Source of the DNA: Phyllobacteriaceae bacterium
GTDB lineage: Bacteria > Pseudomonadota > Alphaproteobacteria > Rhizobiales > Ancalomicrobiaceae
DNA: 7,071 bases
Assembly: GCA_012517025.1 (NCBI GenBank)
Contig: JAAYVT010000202.1
Coordinates: 1-7,071 of the forward strand
Direction: 5' to 3'
The notes below the pieces were generated by a model. That model had not been told where the DNA came from and ran no database searches. It saw only the letters and a list, made by a program, of their open reading frames with translations. Shown one piece after another: positions 1 to 4,943 of this stretch. The stretch's first letter is position 1. Each line of letters begins with the position of its first letter. The translations under genes and the position numbers were made by a program.

Positions 1-879
1 GCGCAGGCGCGACGCCGCGAAATCGACGAAGGCGCGCACCTTGGCGGCGGCGAAGCGGGCTTCGGCGTGGACGAGATGGACCGGCTCGGCCGGCGGTTCG
101 TGCGCCTCGAGCAGGGTGACGAGGCGGCCGGCCGTGACGTCCGCCGCGATCTGATAGGACAGGACGCGGGTCACGCCGTGCCCCTCGACGGCGGACTCGA
201 CGGCGGCCTCGGCGCCGTTGACCGACAGGCGCGGACGGATCTCGACCCGGCGCGGTCCGGTCTTGCCCGAAAAGCGCCAATCGCGCCCGTCGGAGAGCGG
301 TTCGCACACGATCGCCGGGACCTCGGCGAGATCCTCCGGCGCCTCGATCGCCGGACGCCCGGCGAGAAAGGACGGGCTGGCGCAGACCACCCGGCGAACC
401 TCGCCGACCTTGCGGGCGATCAGCGTCGAATCCGGCAGGCGGCCGATGCGGACGGCGACGTCGATGCCTTCGTCGACGAGATCGACCACCCGATCGAGCA
501 GCAGCAGCCGCGCCGAAACGGCGGGATGACGATCGAGGAAGGCGTCGAGCACCGGGCGGACGTGCAGACGGCCGAACACCGCCGGCGCCGTCACCGTCAG
601 CAGGCCGCGCGGCACCGCCCGTTCATCGGCGGCGAGCGCCCGCCCCTCGTCGAATTCGGCGAGGATGCGACGGCAACTGACGGACCAGCGCTCGCCCGCC
701 TCGGTCGGGTGCGAGGCGTGGGTGGTGCGGTTCAAGAGCCGCATGCCGACCATTTCCTCGAGCGCGGCGATCGCCCGCGTGATCGCCGCCGGCGAGCGGC
801 CGAGCCGACGGGCGGCGGCGGCGAGACTGCCCTCGTCGACGGCGACGACGAAGGCGCGCATGGCGTCGAGCCGATCCAT
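1..879 (-). CDS. LysR-family transcriptional regulator (CrgA-like subclass), C-terminus cut by window edge
   Basis: DNA-binding transcriptional regulator, cytoplasmic, expected to work as a tetramer. Translating the minus strand from the ATG at 879 gives 293 codons with no stop before the left edge. Residues 2-61 form the winged helix-turn-helix (MDRLDAMRAFVVAVDEGSLA, then ARRLGRSPAAITRAIAALE). Residues 91-293 form the periplasmic-binding-protein-like effector domain. The segments LLLLDRVVDLVDEGIDVAVR (125-144) and IGRLPDSTLIARKVG (145-159) are typical of the CrgA-like LysR subclass. The reading ends in KVRAFVDFAASRLR, which is close to the usual C-terminus of this ~300-residue family, so only a few residues are probably missing. 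GGAG at 885-888 lies 5 bases before the ATG and supports this start. The gene is divergent from the AhpD-like gene at 1000, the classical LysR arrangement, so it probably controls that operon and itself. The family call is firm; target and inducer are inferred. Confidence 0.93.
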   Translation of the reverse strand, partial: MDRLDAMRAFVVAVDEGSLAAAARRLGRSPAAITRAIAALEEMVGMRLLNRTTHASHPTEAGERWSVSCRRILAEFDEGRALAADERAVPRGLLTVTAPAVFGRLHVRPVLDAFLDRHPAVSARLLLLDRVVDLVDEGIDVAVRIGRLPDSTLIARKVGEVRRVVCASPSFLAGRPAIEAPEDLAEVPAIVCEPLSDGRDWRFSGKTGPRRVEIRPRLSVNGAEAAVESAVEGHGVTRVLSYQIAADVTAGRLVTLLEAHEPPAEPVHLVHAEARFAAAKVRAFVDFAASRLR

Positions 880-894
880 CGGGGCTCCACTGTT

Positions 895-927
895 GCGAAA
901 ATCGAAAGACCATCTTCGAGGTTTCGC
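895..927. promoter_or_regulatory. Nested inverted repeat, candidate LysR operator
   Basis: Inner arms TCGAA (902-906) and TTCGA (915-919) are separated by 8 bases. Outer arms GCGAAA (895-900) and TTTCGC (922-927) enclose them with a one-base asymmetry. The element begins 16 bases upstream of the lysR start codon and lies inside the 120-base divergent gap. LysR regulators usually bind dyads in such gaps and repress their own gene. The dyad is read directly; its role as operator is inferred. Confidence 0.5.
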
Positions 928-967
928 GCGTTCTGCGCAATTCCGATCGCGTCTATCTCCGAGGAAC

Positions 968-980
968 CCCACGCCGTGGG
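968..980. promoter_or_regulatory. Perfect 6-1-6 palindrome in the leader of the AhpD-like gene
   Basis: CCCACG, a single C, then CGTGGG, lying 7 bases upstream of the ribosome binding site at 988-995. In RNA it could fold as a 5-bp stem with a GCC loop; in DNA it could be a protein site. At this GC content, short palindromes of this kind also occur by chance, so the functional call is weak. Confidence 0.25.
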
Positions 981-987
981 CAACCGA

Positions 988-995
988 GGAGATCC
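988..995 (+). promoter_or_regulatory. Ribosome binding site of the AhpD-like gene
   Basis: GGAGATCC begins exactly 12 bases before the ATG at 1000, preceded by GA to give GAGGAG. It decides the start: the frame stays open upstream for more than 900 bases, but that part is the antisense shadow of lysR. The same octamer sits at the same distance before two other genes of this window (1594 and 3965). Confidence 0.7.
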
Positions 996-999
996 CACC

Positions 1000-1545
1000 A
1001 TGAACCGCATTCCCGCCGTCGATCCCGAGGCCGCCGAGGGCAAGGCCGCCGACTTGCTCACCGCCGTGCGCAAGGCGCTCGGCGTCACGCCCAACCTGTT
1101 CCGCGTCGCCGCCCACGCCCCGGCGGCGCTCGGGGGGCTGCTCGGCCTCTCCGGCGCGCTCGCCGGCGGCGCCCTCCCCGCCAAGACCCGCGAGGCGATC
1201 GCCATCGCGGTCGCCGAGGCGAACGGTTGCGACTATTGCCTCTCCGCGCATGCCTACCTCGGCCGTTCCGCCGGCCTCGACGAAATCGGCATCGCCGCCG
1301 CCCGCCGGGGTGAGGCGGAAGATCCGAAGACCGCCGCCGCCCTCGCCTTCGCCCGCGCCGTCGTTGCGGCGCGCGGCCACGTCTCCGACGCCGACGTCGC
1401 GCTCGCCCGCCTCGCCGGCCTGCGCGACGGCGATCTCGTCGAGATCGTCGCCAACGTCGCGGTCAACGTCTTCACCAACTACCTGAACAGCGTCGCCGGG
1501 ACGGAGATCGACTTCCCCGTCCTCACCACCGCGTCGGCGGCGTGA
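1000..1545 (+). CDS. AhpD-like / carboxymuconolactone decarboxylase family protein
   Basis: A 181-residue all-alpha protein of the AhpD-like fold. The centre carries the family signature: REAIAIAVAEANGCDYC (64-80) and then LSAH (81-84). This gives the CxxC pair Cys77/Cys80, Glu65 twelve residues before the first cysteine, and His84. These match the proton-relay and redox residues Glu118, Cys130, Cys133 and His137 of AhpD; the AhpD His132 position is Tyr79 here. AhpD uses this site for thiol-dependent peroxide reduction, so a cytoplasmic peroxidase-like or thiol-disulfide role is likely. The substrate is unknown. Classical carboxymuconolactone decarboxylases lack the CxxC, so that activity is unlikely. 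The leading PEAAEGKAADLLTAVRKALG...PNLFRVAAHAP segment is the usual N-terminal half of the peroxidase-related subgroup. The gene is divergent from lysR and is followed after 60 bases by the PPOX-like gene, probably in one transcript. Confidence 0.9.
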   Translation: MNRIPAVDPEAAEGKAADLLTAVRKALGVTPNLFRVAAHAPAALGGLLGLSGALAGGALPAKTREAIAIAVAEANGCDYCLSAHAYLGRSAGLDEIGIAAARRGEAEDPKTAAALAFARAVVAARGHVSDADVALARLAGLRDGDLVEIVANVAVNVFTNYLNSVAGTEIDFPVLTTASAA

Positions 1546-1558
1546 TCGCACGCCGTCC

Positions 1559-1585
1559 GAGGATCGGGCCGTCGGCCCGGTCCTC
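1559..1585 (+). other. 12-bp hairpin between the two operon genes
   Basis: The arms 1559-1570 and 1574-1585 pair over 12 positions (11 Watson-Crick, one G-T wobble) around a 3-base GTC loop. The hairpin starts 14 bases after the stop of the AhpD-like gene and ends 8 bases before the GGAGATCC of the next gene. No T-run follows, so a full intrinsic terminator is unlikely. A partial terminator or a 3'-end stabilising or processing hairpin that sets unequal expression of the two genes is a better guess. Confidence 0.5.
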
Positions 1586-1593
1586 CCCGCCCG

Positions 1594-1601
1594 GGAGATC
1601 C
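1594..1601 (+). promoter_or_regulatory. Ribosome binding site of the PPOX-like gene
   Basis: GGAGATCC starts 12 bases before the ATG at 1606, identical in sequence and spacing to the sites at 988 and 3965. Confidence 0.65.
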
Positions 1602-1605
1602 AGCC

Positions 1606-2214
1606 ATGGCGAAGCCGTCGTCGGACATCGCTTTCTCGCCCTCGGTCAAGGCCGAGCAGGAACGGCGCGGGTCACGGGCCGCCTACGCCGCGCTCGAACG
1701 CGCCGGTGGCTTCGAGACCGGCCTCGACCGCTTCCCCGCCGCCTTCCTCGCCCGGATCGACACCGCCTTCCTCGGCACCGTCAACGCCGACAGCCAACCC
1801 TACGTGCAACATCGCGGCGGGGCGCCGGGCTTCATCCGCATCGCCGATCGCGAGACCCTGGTCTTCGCCGAGCGGCGCGGCAATCGCCAATACGTCACCG
1901 CCGGCAATCTCGCCGACAATCCGAAGGCCTTCCTGTTCCTGATCGACTACGAGCGCCGCCGGCGAATCAAGCTCTGGGGCCGGGCCCGCCTGGTCGAGAT
2001 CGGCGCCGCGCACGTCGCTCTGCTCGGCCTCGATCCCGACGACGACACGATCGACCGGGTGATCGAGTTCGAGGTCGCGGCCTGGGACGTCAATTGCCCG
2101 GAGTACATCCCGCAGAAGGTCGCCGTCGCCACCGTCGCCGGTCTGCGCGCCCGCATCGCCGAACTGGAGGCGGACGTCGCCCGGCTCGGCGGCGGCGTCA
2201 CGACGCGCGAGTGA
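1606..2214 (+). CDS. Pyridoxamine 5'-phosphate oxidase-like FMN-binding (PPOX-class) protein
   Basis: A 202-residue cytoplasmic protein. Residues about 43-132 form a flavin-binding split barrel of the PPOX class: FLARIDTAFLGTVNADSQPY (47-66), QHRGGAPGFIRI (68-79), and NLADNPKAFLFLIDY (101-115) followed by IKLWGRARLVE (121-131). The motif AWDVNCPEYIPQK (159-171) is characteristic of a PPOX subgroup of oxidoreductases distinct from vitamin B6 PdxH. The C-terminus ARIAELEADVARL (182-194) looks like a short amphipathic or coiled helix. PPOX-class proteins bind FMN or F420 and reduce or oxidise small molecules; the substrate here is unknown, and PdxH function is not supported. GGAGATCC at 1594-1601 sets the ATG. 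It lies 60 bases downstream of the AhpD-like gene and probably shares its promoter, so a common redox or detoxification task is plausible. Its last 17 bases overlap the end of the convergent hxlR-like gene. Confidence 0.88.
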   Translation: MAKPSSDIAFSPSVKAEQERRGSRAAYAALERAGGFETGLDRFPAAFLARIDTAFLGTVNADSQPYVQHRGGAPGFIRIADRETLVFAERRGNRQYVTAGNLADNPKAFLFLIDYERRRRIKLWGRARLVEIGAAHVALLGLDPDDDTIDRVIEFEVAAWDVNCPEYIPQKVAVATVAGLRARIAELEADVARLGGGVTTRE

Positions 2215-2647
2215 GCGGGCGCCCGTCGGCGCCGCGCCCGAGCGACCGGGCGTAGGCGCGCCGAGTCACGCCGGCCGACTGAGGCCCGCACGCGGCGAGG
2301 CGATCGATCTCGTCGAGCGCGGCGGCGTGGCGACGCCCCCAATCGCAGAGCGCGGCGAGAATCGGTTCGAGGCTCGCTCCCAATTCGGTCGCGGCGTATT
2401 CGACCCGGACCGGCACCTCGGCGAAGACCGCGCGGGTGACGAGCCCATGCTCCTCCATCGCCCGCAGCTGTTGGATCAACACCTTCTGGGTGATGTCCGG
2501 CATCGCCCGTTGCAGTTCGGAGAGACGCTGCGGTCCGGCGAAGAGGTGATGCAGCAGCACCGCCTTCCAACGTCCGGCGATCACCTCGAGCGCCCGTTCG
2601 GCGGGCAGTGCGGAAAGCCGTTTCGAAATCCTGGTCATGCACACCAT
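2198..2647 (-). CDS. HxlR-family (DUF24) winged-helix transcriptional regulator
   Basis: A 149-residue dimeric winged-helix regulator. The HxlR domain spans residues about 13-105: ALEVIAGRWKAVLLHHLFAG (19-38), QRLSELQRAMPDITQKVLIQ (40-59), LRAMEEHGLVTR (61-72), VPVRVEYAATELGASL (78-93), and the tail ILAALCDWGRRH (96-107). The redox-sensing cysteine that many members carry just before the first helix (the C of the CP pair in YodB-like proteins) is Leu14 here. Remaining cysteines are Cys101, Cys120 and, only if the first ATG is used, Cys3. An alternative start is the ATG at 2638 (Met4), preceded by GGATGGTG; the first ATG has no convincing ribosome binding site, so the protein may be 146 residues. 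It is divergent from the quinone oxidoreductase gene at 2737 with 89 bases between them, matching the known QorR/qor2 and YtfH/QorB pairings. It therefore probably represses that gene. Confidence 0.92.
   Translation of the reverse strand: MVCMTRISKRLSALPAERALEVIAGRWKAVLLHHLFAGPQRLSELQRAMPDITQKVLIQQLRAMEEHGLVTRAVFAEVPVRVEYAATELGASLEPILAALCDWGRRHAAALDEIDRLAACGPQSAGVTRRAYARSLGRGADGRPLTRAS
2216..2240 (+). terminator. Weak terminator-like stem after the PPOX-like gene
   Basis: CGGGCGC (2216-2222) pairs with GCGCCCG (2234-2240) around an 11-base loop, starting 2 bases after the PPOX stop codon. It lies inside the 3' coding end of the convergent hxlR-like gene and has no T-run. Coding constraint and high GC could produce it by chance. 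Confidence 0.25.
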
Positions 2648-2670
2648 CCGGTGGGTAAGGCGGAAAAGGG

Positions 2671-2725
2671 TTCGTGGTCGAAGAATCTGGGGCGTGTGAG
2701 GCTCTCCGCAAGTGGAATTTCGAAA
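2671..2725. promoter_or_regulatory. Divergent hxlR / quinone oxidoreductase control region with CGAA dyads
   Basis: Two dyads lie in the 89-base gap: TTCG (2671-2674) with CGAA (2679-2682) across 4 bases, and the perfect octamer TTTCGAAA (2718-2725). The octamer touches the AAGGAG ribosome binding site (2724-2729) of the oxidoreductase. HxlR proteins bind short dyads next to the genes they control, so these are candidate sites. I cannot name a convincing -35/-10 pair here. Confidence 0.35.
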
Positions 2726-2729
2726 GGAG
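2724..2729 (+). promoter_or_regulatory. Ribosome binding site of the quinone oxidoreductase
   Basis: AAGGAG ends 7 bases before the ATG at 2737 and fixes that start over the in-frame upstream GTG at 2674. GTGGA (2712-2716) and TCCAC (2732-2736) could close a 5-bp stem around it, with the ATG immediately after the stem. Confidence 0.75.
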
Positions 2730-2736
2730 CCTCCAC

Positions 2737-3723
2737 ATGAAAGCCGTCCTTCTCCGCCGCTTCGGCGGCCCCGACGTCCTCGAGACGGTCGATCTGCCGC
2801 GCCCGACGCCCGGCCCCGGCGAGGTGCGGATCCGCGTCCGTGCCGCCGGCGTCAACTTCGCCGAGACGCTGATGCGCGAGAACCGTTACGCCCTGACCCC
2901 GCCGCTGCCCGCCGTGCTCGGCTCGGAAGTGGCCGGCGAGGTCGAAGCCGTCGGCGCCGGCGTCGAGGTCGCGATCGGCGCGCGGGTGATCGCGCCGCTG
3001 TTCGCCGCGGGTCTCTTCTTCGGCGGGTATGCCGAGGAAGTGGTGGCGCCGGCCGACTGGCTGGTGCCGATCCCCGACGGCATCGACTTCGACACCGCGA
3101 CCGCGCTGACCGTGCAGGGCACGACCGCCGCCCTGCTGCTCGAGCGCGCGCCGGTCGCCGGCCGGACCGTGCTCGTCGACGCCGCCGCCGGCGGGGTCGG
3201 CTCGCTCCTCTCGCAACTCGCCCGGCGGGCCGGCGCCGCCCGGGTGATCGCGGCGGCCGGCAGCCCGGAGAAACGCGCCTTCGCCCTCGCGCTCGGCGCC
3301 GATGCGGCGATCGACTACGGTGCCGAGGATTGGAGCGAGGCGGTGCGCGCGGCGAACGGCGGCGCCGGCCCGGAGGTGATCTTCGATTCGGTCGGCGGCC
3401 GCATCACCGAGGACTGCCTCGCCCTGCTCGCGCCGCTCGGGCAGATGGTGATCTTCGGGGCGCTCAACATCCAGTCCTTCGGCCTCGGCGTGGCGGAACT
3501 GACGCGGTTGATCTTCGCCAATCAGTCGGTGACCGGCTTCGCCGCCGCGCCACTGCTGACCCCGGATCGCTGTCGCGCGCTCCTCGCCGATCTCTTCGCC
3601 CTCGTGGTCGCCGGGGACCTGAAGGTGACGATCGGCGCCGTCCATCCGCTCGCCGAGGCGGGCGCGGCCCATGCGGCGCTCGAGGGACGCCGGACGATCG
3701 GCAAGATCGTGCTGCGGCCGTGA
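2737..3723 (+). CDS. Zinc-free NAD(P)-dependent quinone oxidoreductase-like protein (MDR superfamily)
   Basis: A 328-residue cytoplasmic enzyme, the normal length for this family. The N-terminal GroES-like domain (about 1-110) begins MKAVLLRRFGGPDVLE and contains VRAAGVNFAETLMREN (34-49) and LGSEVAGEVEAVG (61-73). The Rossmann domain carries the nucleotide loop DAAAGGVGSLLSQLAR (148-163). It closes with RRTIGKIVLRP (318-328), a standard quinone oxidoreductase ending. The cysteine and histidine ligands of zinc alcohol dehydrogenases are absent, with Ser63 and Glu64 in the GHE-like region, so it belongs to the zinc-independent quinone or enone reductases. Tyr51 aligns with Tyr52 of E. coli QOR, while the other active-site tyrosine (Tyr46) is Leu45. 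It probably uses NADPH to reduce quinones or alpha,beta-unsaturated carbonyls; the substrate is not determined. It is divergently paired with an HxlR regulator, suggesting induction by electrophiles. Confidence 0.92.
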   Translation: MKAVLLRRFGGPDVLETVDLPRPTPGPGEVRIRVRAAGVNFAETLMRENRYALTPPLPAVLGSEVAGEVEAVGAGVEVAIGARVIAPLFAAGLFFGGYAEEVVAPADWLVPIPDGIDFDTATALTVQGTTAALLLERAPVAGRTVLVDAAAGGVGSLLSQLARRAGAARVIAAAGSPEKRAFALALGADAAIDYGAEDWSEAVRAANGGAGPEVIFDSVGGRITEDCLALLAPLGQMVIFGALNIQSFGLGVAELTRLIFANQSVTGFAAAPLLTPDRCRALLADLFALVVAGDLKVTIGAVHPLAEAGAAHAALEGRRTIGKIVLRP

Positions 3724-3765
3724 GCCGCGCTCACGCACGACCGCGTCCCGGCGGATGACGACACC

Positions 3766-3782
3766 GACCCGCCGGACGGGTC
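3766..3782 (+). terminator. Possible terminator stem after the quinone oxidoreductase
   Basis: GACCCG (3766-3771) and CGGGTC (3777-3782) form a 6-bp stem with a CCGGA loop, 42 bases after the stop codon. No T-run follows. The rest of the 253-base non-coding stretch up to 3845 is GC-rich, with no further gene or strong signal that I can see. Confidence 0.3.
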
Positions 3783-3860
3783 CCGCCGTCGCCGGCCGGC
3801 AGGATCCGGTCGGTCCGGCACCGGGACACGGCTTCGTGAACGACACCGATGAAATATATG

Positions 3861-3888
3861 TTGAACGGTTTCTCCTCAAGCTCATAAC
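3861..3888 (+). promoter_or_regulatory. Sigma-70-type promoter candidate for the alpha/beta hydrolase
   Basis: TTGAAC (3861-3866) and CATAAC (3883-3888) are separated by 16 bases and each match the consensus hexamer at 4 of 6 positions. They sit in a clearly AT-richer island (about 3846-3900), unique in this window. An overlapping alternative is TTCGTG (3833-3838) with TATATG (3855-3860). Either would leave a leader of roughly 80-110 bases before the ATG at 3977. Confidence 0.5.
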
Positions 3889-3898
3889 CTGTGTAAGT

Positions 3899-3929
3899 GA
3901 CGAACGACGGTTACGTGTCACCGTTCGTC
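3899..3929. promoter_or_regulatory. Overlapping inverted repeats just downstream of the promoter, candidate operator
   Basis: GACGAACG (3899-3906) is mirrored perfectly by CGTTCGTC (3922-3929). Inside it, ACGGT (3907-3911) mirrors ACCGT (3920-3924), forming an 18-base dyad with GGTTAC and GTCACC half-sites. The two symmetries have centres 1.5 bases apart. The position, immediately after the predicted -10 and across the likely transcription start, suits a repressor site. It could instead be a leader-RNA hairpin. The binding protein is unknown. Confidence 0.5.
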
Positions 3930-3964
3930 GCGCCGACGGCGCCGGTCCGCGCCGCCCCTCGGGA

Positions 3965-3972
3965 GGAGATCC
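3965..3972 (+). promoter_or_regulatory. Ribosome binding site of the alpha/beta hydrolase
   Basis: GGAGATCC, within GGGAGGAGATCC, starts 12 bases before the ATG at 3977. It decides the start: the frame is open upstream to 3671, but that part overlaps the oxidoreductase and the promoter island and is not credible as protein. Confidence 0.75.
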
Positions 3973-3976
3973 GACG

Positions 3977-4879
3977 ATGCTTCATGCTTCCGCCGTCGCG
4001 GCCGCGCCGCCGCCGCCCCGCACCTTCCACAAGTCGGTCGTCGTCGACGGCGTCCGCATCGCCTATCGCGAGGCCGGTCAGGCCGACGCGCCGGTCGTGC
4101 TGCTGCTGCACGGCTTTCCGTCGTCGTCGCACATGTTCCGCGACCTCATCCCCCGCCTCGCCGCGACCCACCGGGTGATCGCGCCGGACTATCCCGGCTT
4201 CGGCGACAGCGACGTGCCGGCGGTCGGCGACTTCCCCTATACGTTCGCGGCGATCGCCGACCGGATCGACGGCTTCACCCGCGCGGTCGGGGCGGATCGC
4301 TACGTGATCTACATGCAGGACTACGGCGGCCCGGTGGGCTTGCGTCTGGCGCTCGCCCATCCGGAGCGGGTGCGCGGCCTCGTCGTGCAGAACGCGGTCG
4401 CCAACGTCGAAGGTTGGAACCCGGAGGTGGTCGGTCAGATCGGCCCTTATTGGCAGGAGCGCACGCCGGCGACCGAGGCGCCGGTGCGCGCGCTGCTGTC
4501 GCCGGAGACGACGCGATTCCAATATGCGCACGGCGAGACGCGCGCCGACCGGCTGTCGCCCGACGCATGGATCCGCGATCAGGCCGGGCTCGATCGCCCC
4601 GGCAACGACGCCGTCCAGCTGGAGATGTTGTTCAACTACCGTGACAACGTCGCCCAATATCCCTTTTGGAAAACTTGGCTCTCGGACCATCGCCCGCCGA
4701 TGCTGATCGTCTGGGGGCGCAACGATCCGTTCTTCACGATCGCCGGGGTCGACCATTTCCGCGAGCTGGTGCCGACCGCCACGGTCCGGCTCTACGACGC
4801 CGGCCACTTCGCGCTCGAGACCCACCTCGACGAGATCGCGACGGAGATGCTCGACTTCCTCGGAGGTCTTCCCGATTGA
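3977..4879 (+). CDS. Alpha/beta hydrolase with aspartate nucleophile (epoxide hydrolase / dehalogenase-like)
   Basis: A 300-residue cytoplasmic alpha/beta-fold hydrolase with no clear signal peptide, although residues 4-14 are Ala/Pro-rich. The oxyanion-hole motif is LLLHGFPSSSHMF (42-54), followed by VIAPDYPGFGDSD (67-79). The nucleophile elbow is YMQDYGGPVGL (112-122), with Asp115 where esterases have serine. The acid is probably Asp250 in VWGRNDPFF (245-253), and the base is His277 in DAGHFALE (274-281). The cap domain lies at about 140-235. An aspartate nucleophile forms an ester intermediate and is the hallmark of epoxide hydrolases, haloalkane dehalogenases and haloacetate dehalogenases, so C-O or C-halogen hydrolysis is more likely than esterase activity. 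The substrate is not predictable. It has its own promoter region and a strong hairpin after it, so it is probably monocistronic. The next gene, a CGNR regulator, could be its regulator. Confidence 0.9.
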   Translation: MLHASAVAAAPPPPRTFHKSVVVDGVRIAYREAGQADAPVVLLLHGFPSSSHMFRDLIPRLAATHRVIAPDYPGFGDSDVPAVGDFPYTFAAIADRIDGFTRAVGADRYVIYMQDYGGPVGLRLALAHPERVRGLVVQNAVANVEGWNPEVVGQIGPYWQERTPATEAPVRALLSPETTRFQYAHGETRADRLSPDAWIRDQAGLDRPGNDAVQLEMLFNYRDNVAQYPFWKTWLSDHRPPMLIVWGRNDPFFTIAGVDHFRELVPTATVRLYDAGHFALETHLDEIATEMLDFLGGLPD

Positions 4880-4886
4880 CCGACCA

Positions 4887-4924
4887 CGATCCGGCGCGGC
4901 GGCGGTGATCGCCGCGCCGGATCG
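4887..4924 (+). terminator. Strong 15-bp hairpin after the alpha/beta hydrolase
   Basis: The arms 4887-4901 and 4910-4924 pair perfectly over 15 positions around an 8-base loop (GCGGTGAT), starting 7 bases after the stop codon. There is no T-run, so termination may rely on stem strength or Rho, or the structure may protect the mRNA 3' end. It is the strongest hairpin in the window. Confidence 0.7.
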
Positions 4925-4943
4925 CCCACCGGTGAAGCGCCAC

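Noticed and set aside
963..985. GGAAC at 963-967 as an ECF sigma -35 element for the AhpD-like gene.
   Set aside because: No matching -10 (CGTT-like) is found at 16-17 bases, and the position is too close to the ribosome binding site.
67..999. A long plus-strand open frame running into the AhpD-like gene.
   Set aside because: It lies antisense to the well-supported LysR gene, has Arg/Asp/Gly-rich low-complexity translation and no ribosome binding site. GAGGAG before 1000 sets the true start.
1000..1545. True 4-carboxymuconolactone decarboxylase (aromatic degradation).
   Set aside because: The CxxC with Glu65 and His84 matches AhpD-type redox proteins, and no protocatechuate-pathway genes are nearby.
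1606..2214. Vitamin B6 PdxH.
   Set aside because: The length, the DVNCPEYIPQ motif and the lack of PdxH-like C-terminal motifs point to another PPOX subgroup.
3794..3803. GGCCGGCAGG, also present in the hairpin at 7046-7055, as a possible dispersed repeat.
   Set aside because: A single 10-base GC-only-type match is expected by chance at this composition, and only one copy is in a hairpin.
2635..3921. A 428-codon minus-strand frame opposite the quinone oxidoreductase.
   Set aside because: Its translation is rich in His, Arg, Glu and Asp with no recognisable domain. It mirrors the high-GC codon pattern of the real gene and overlaps the hxlR start region.
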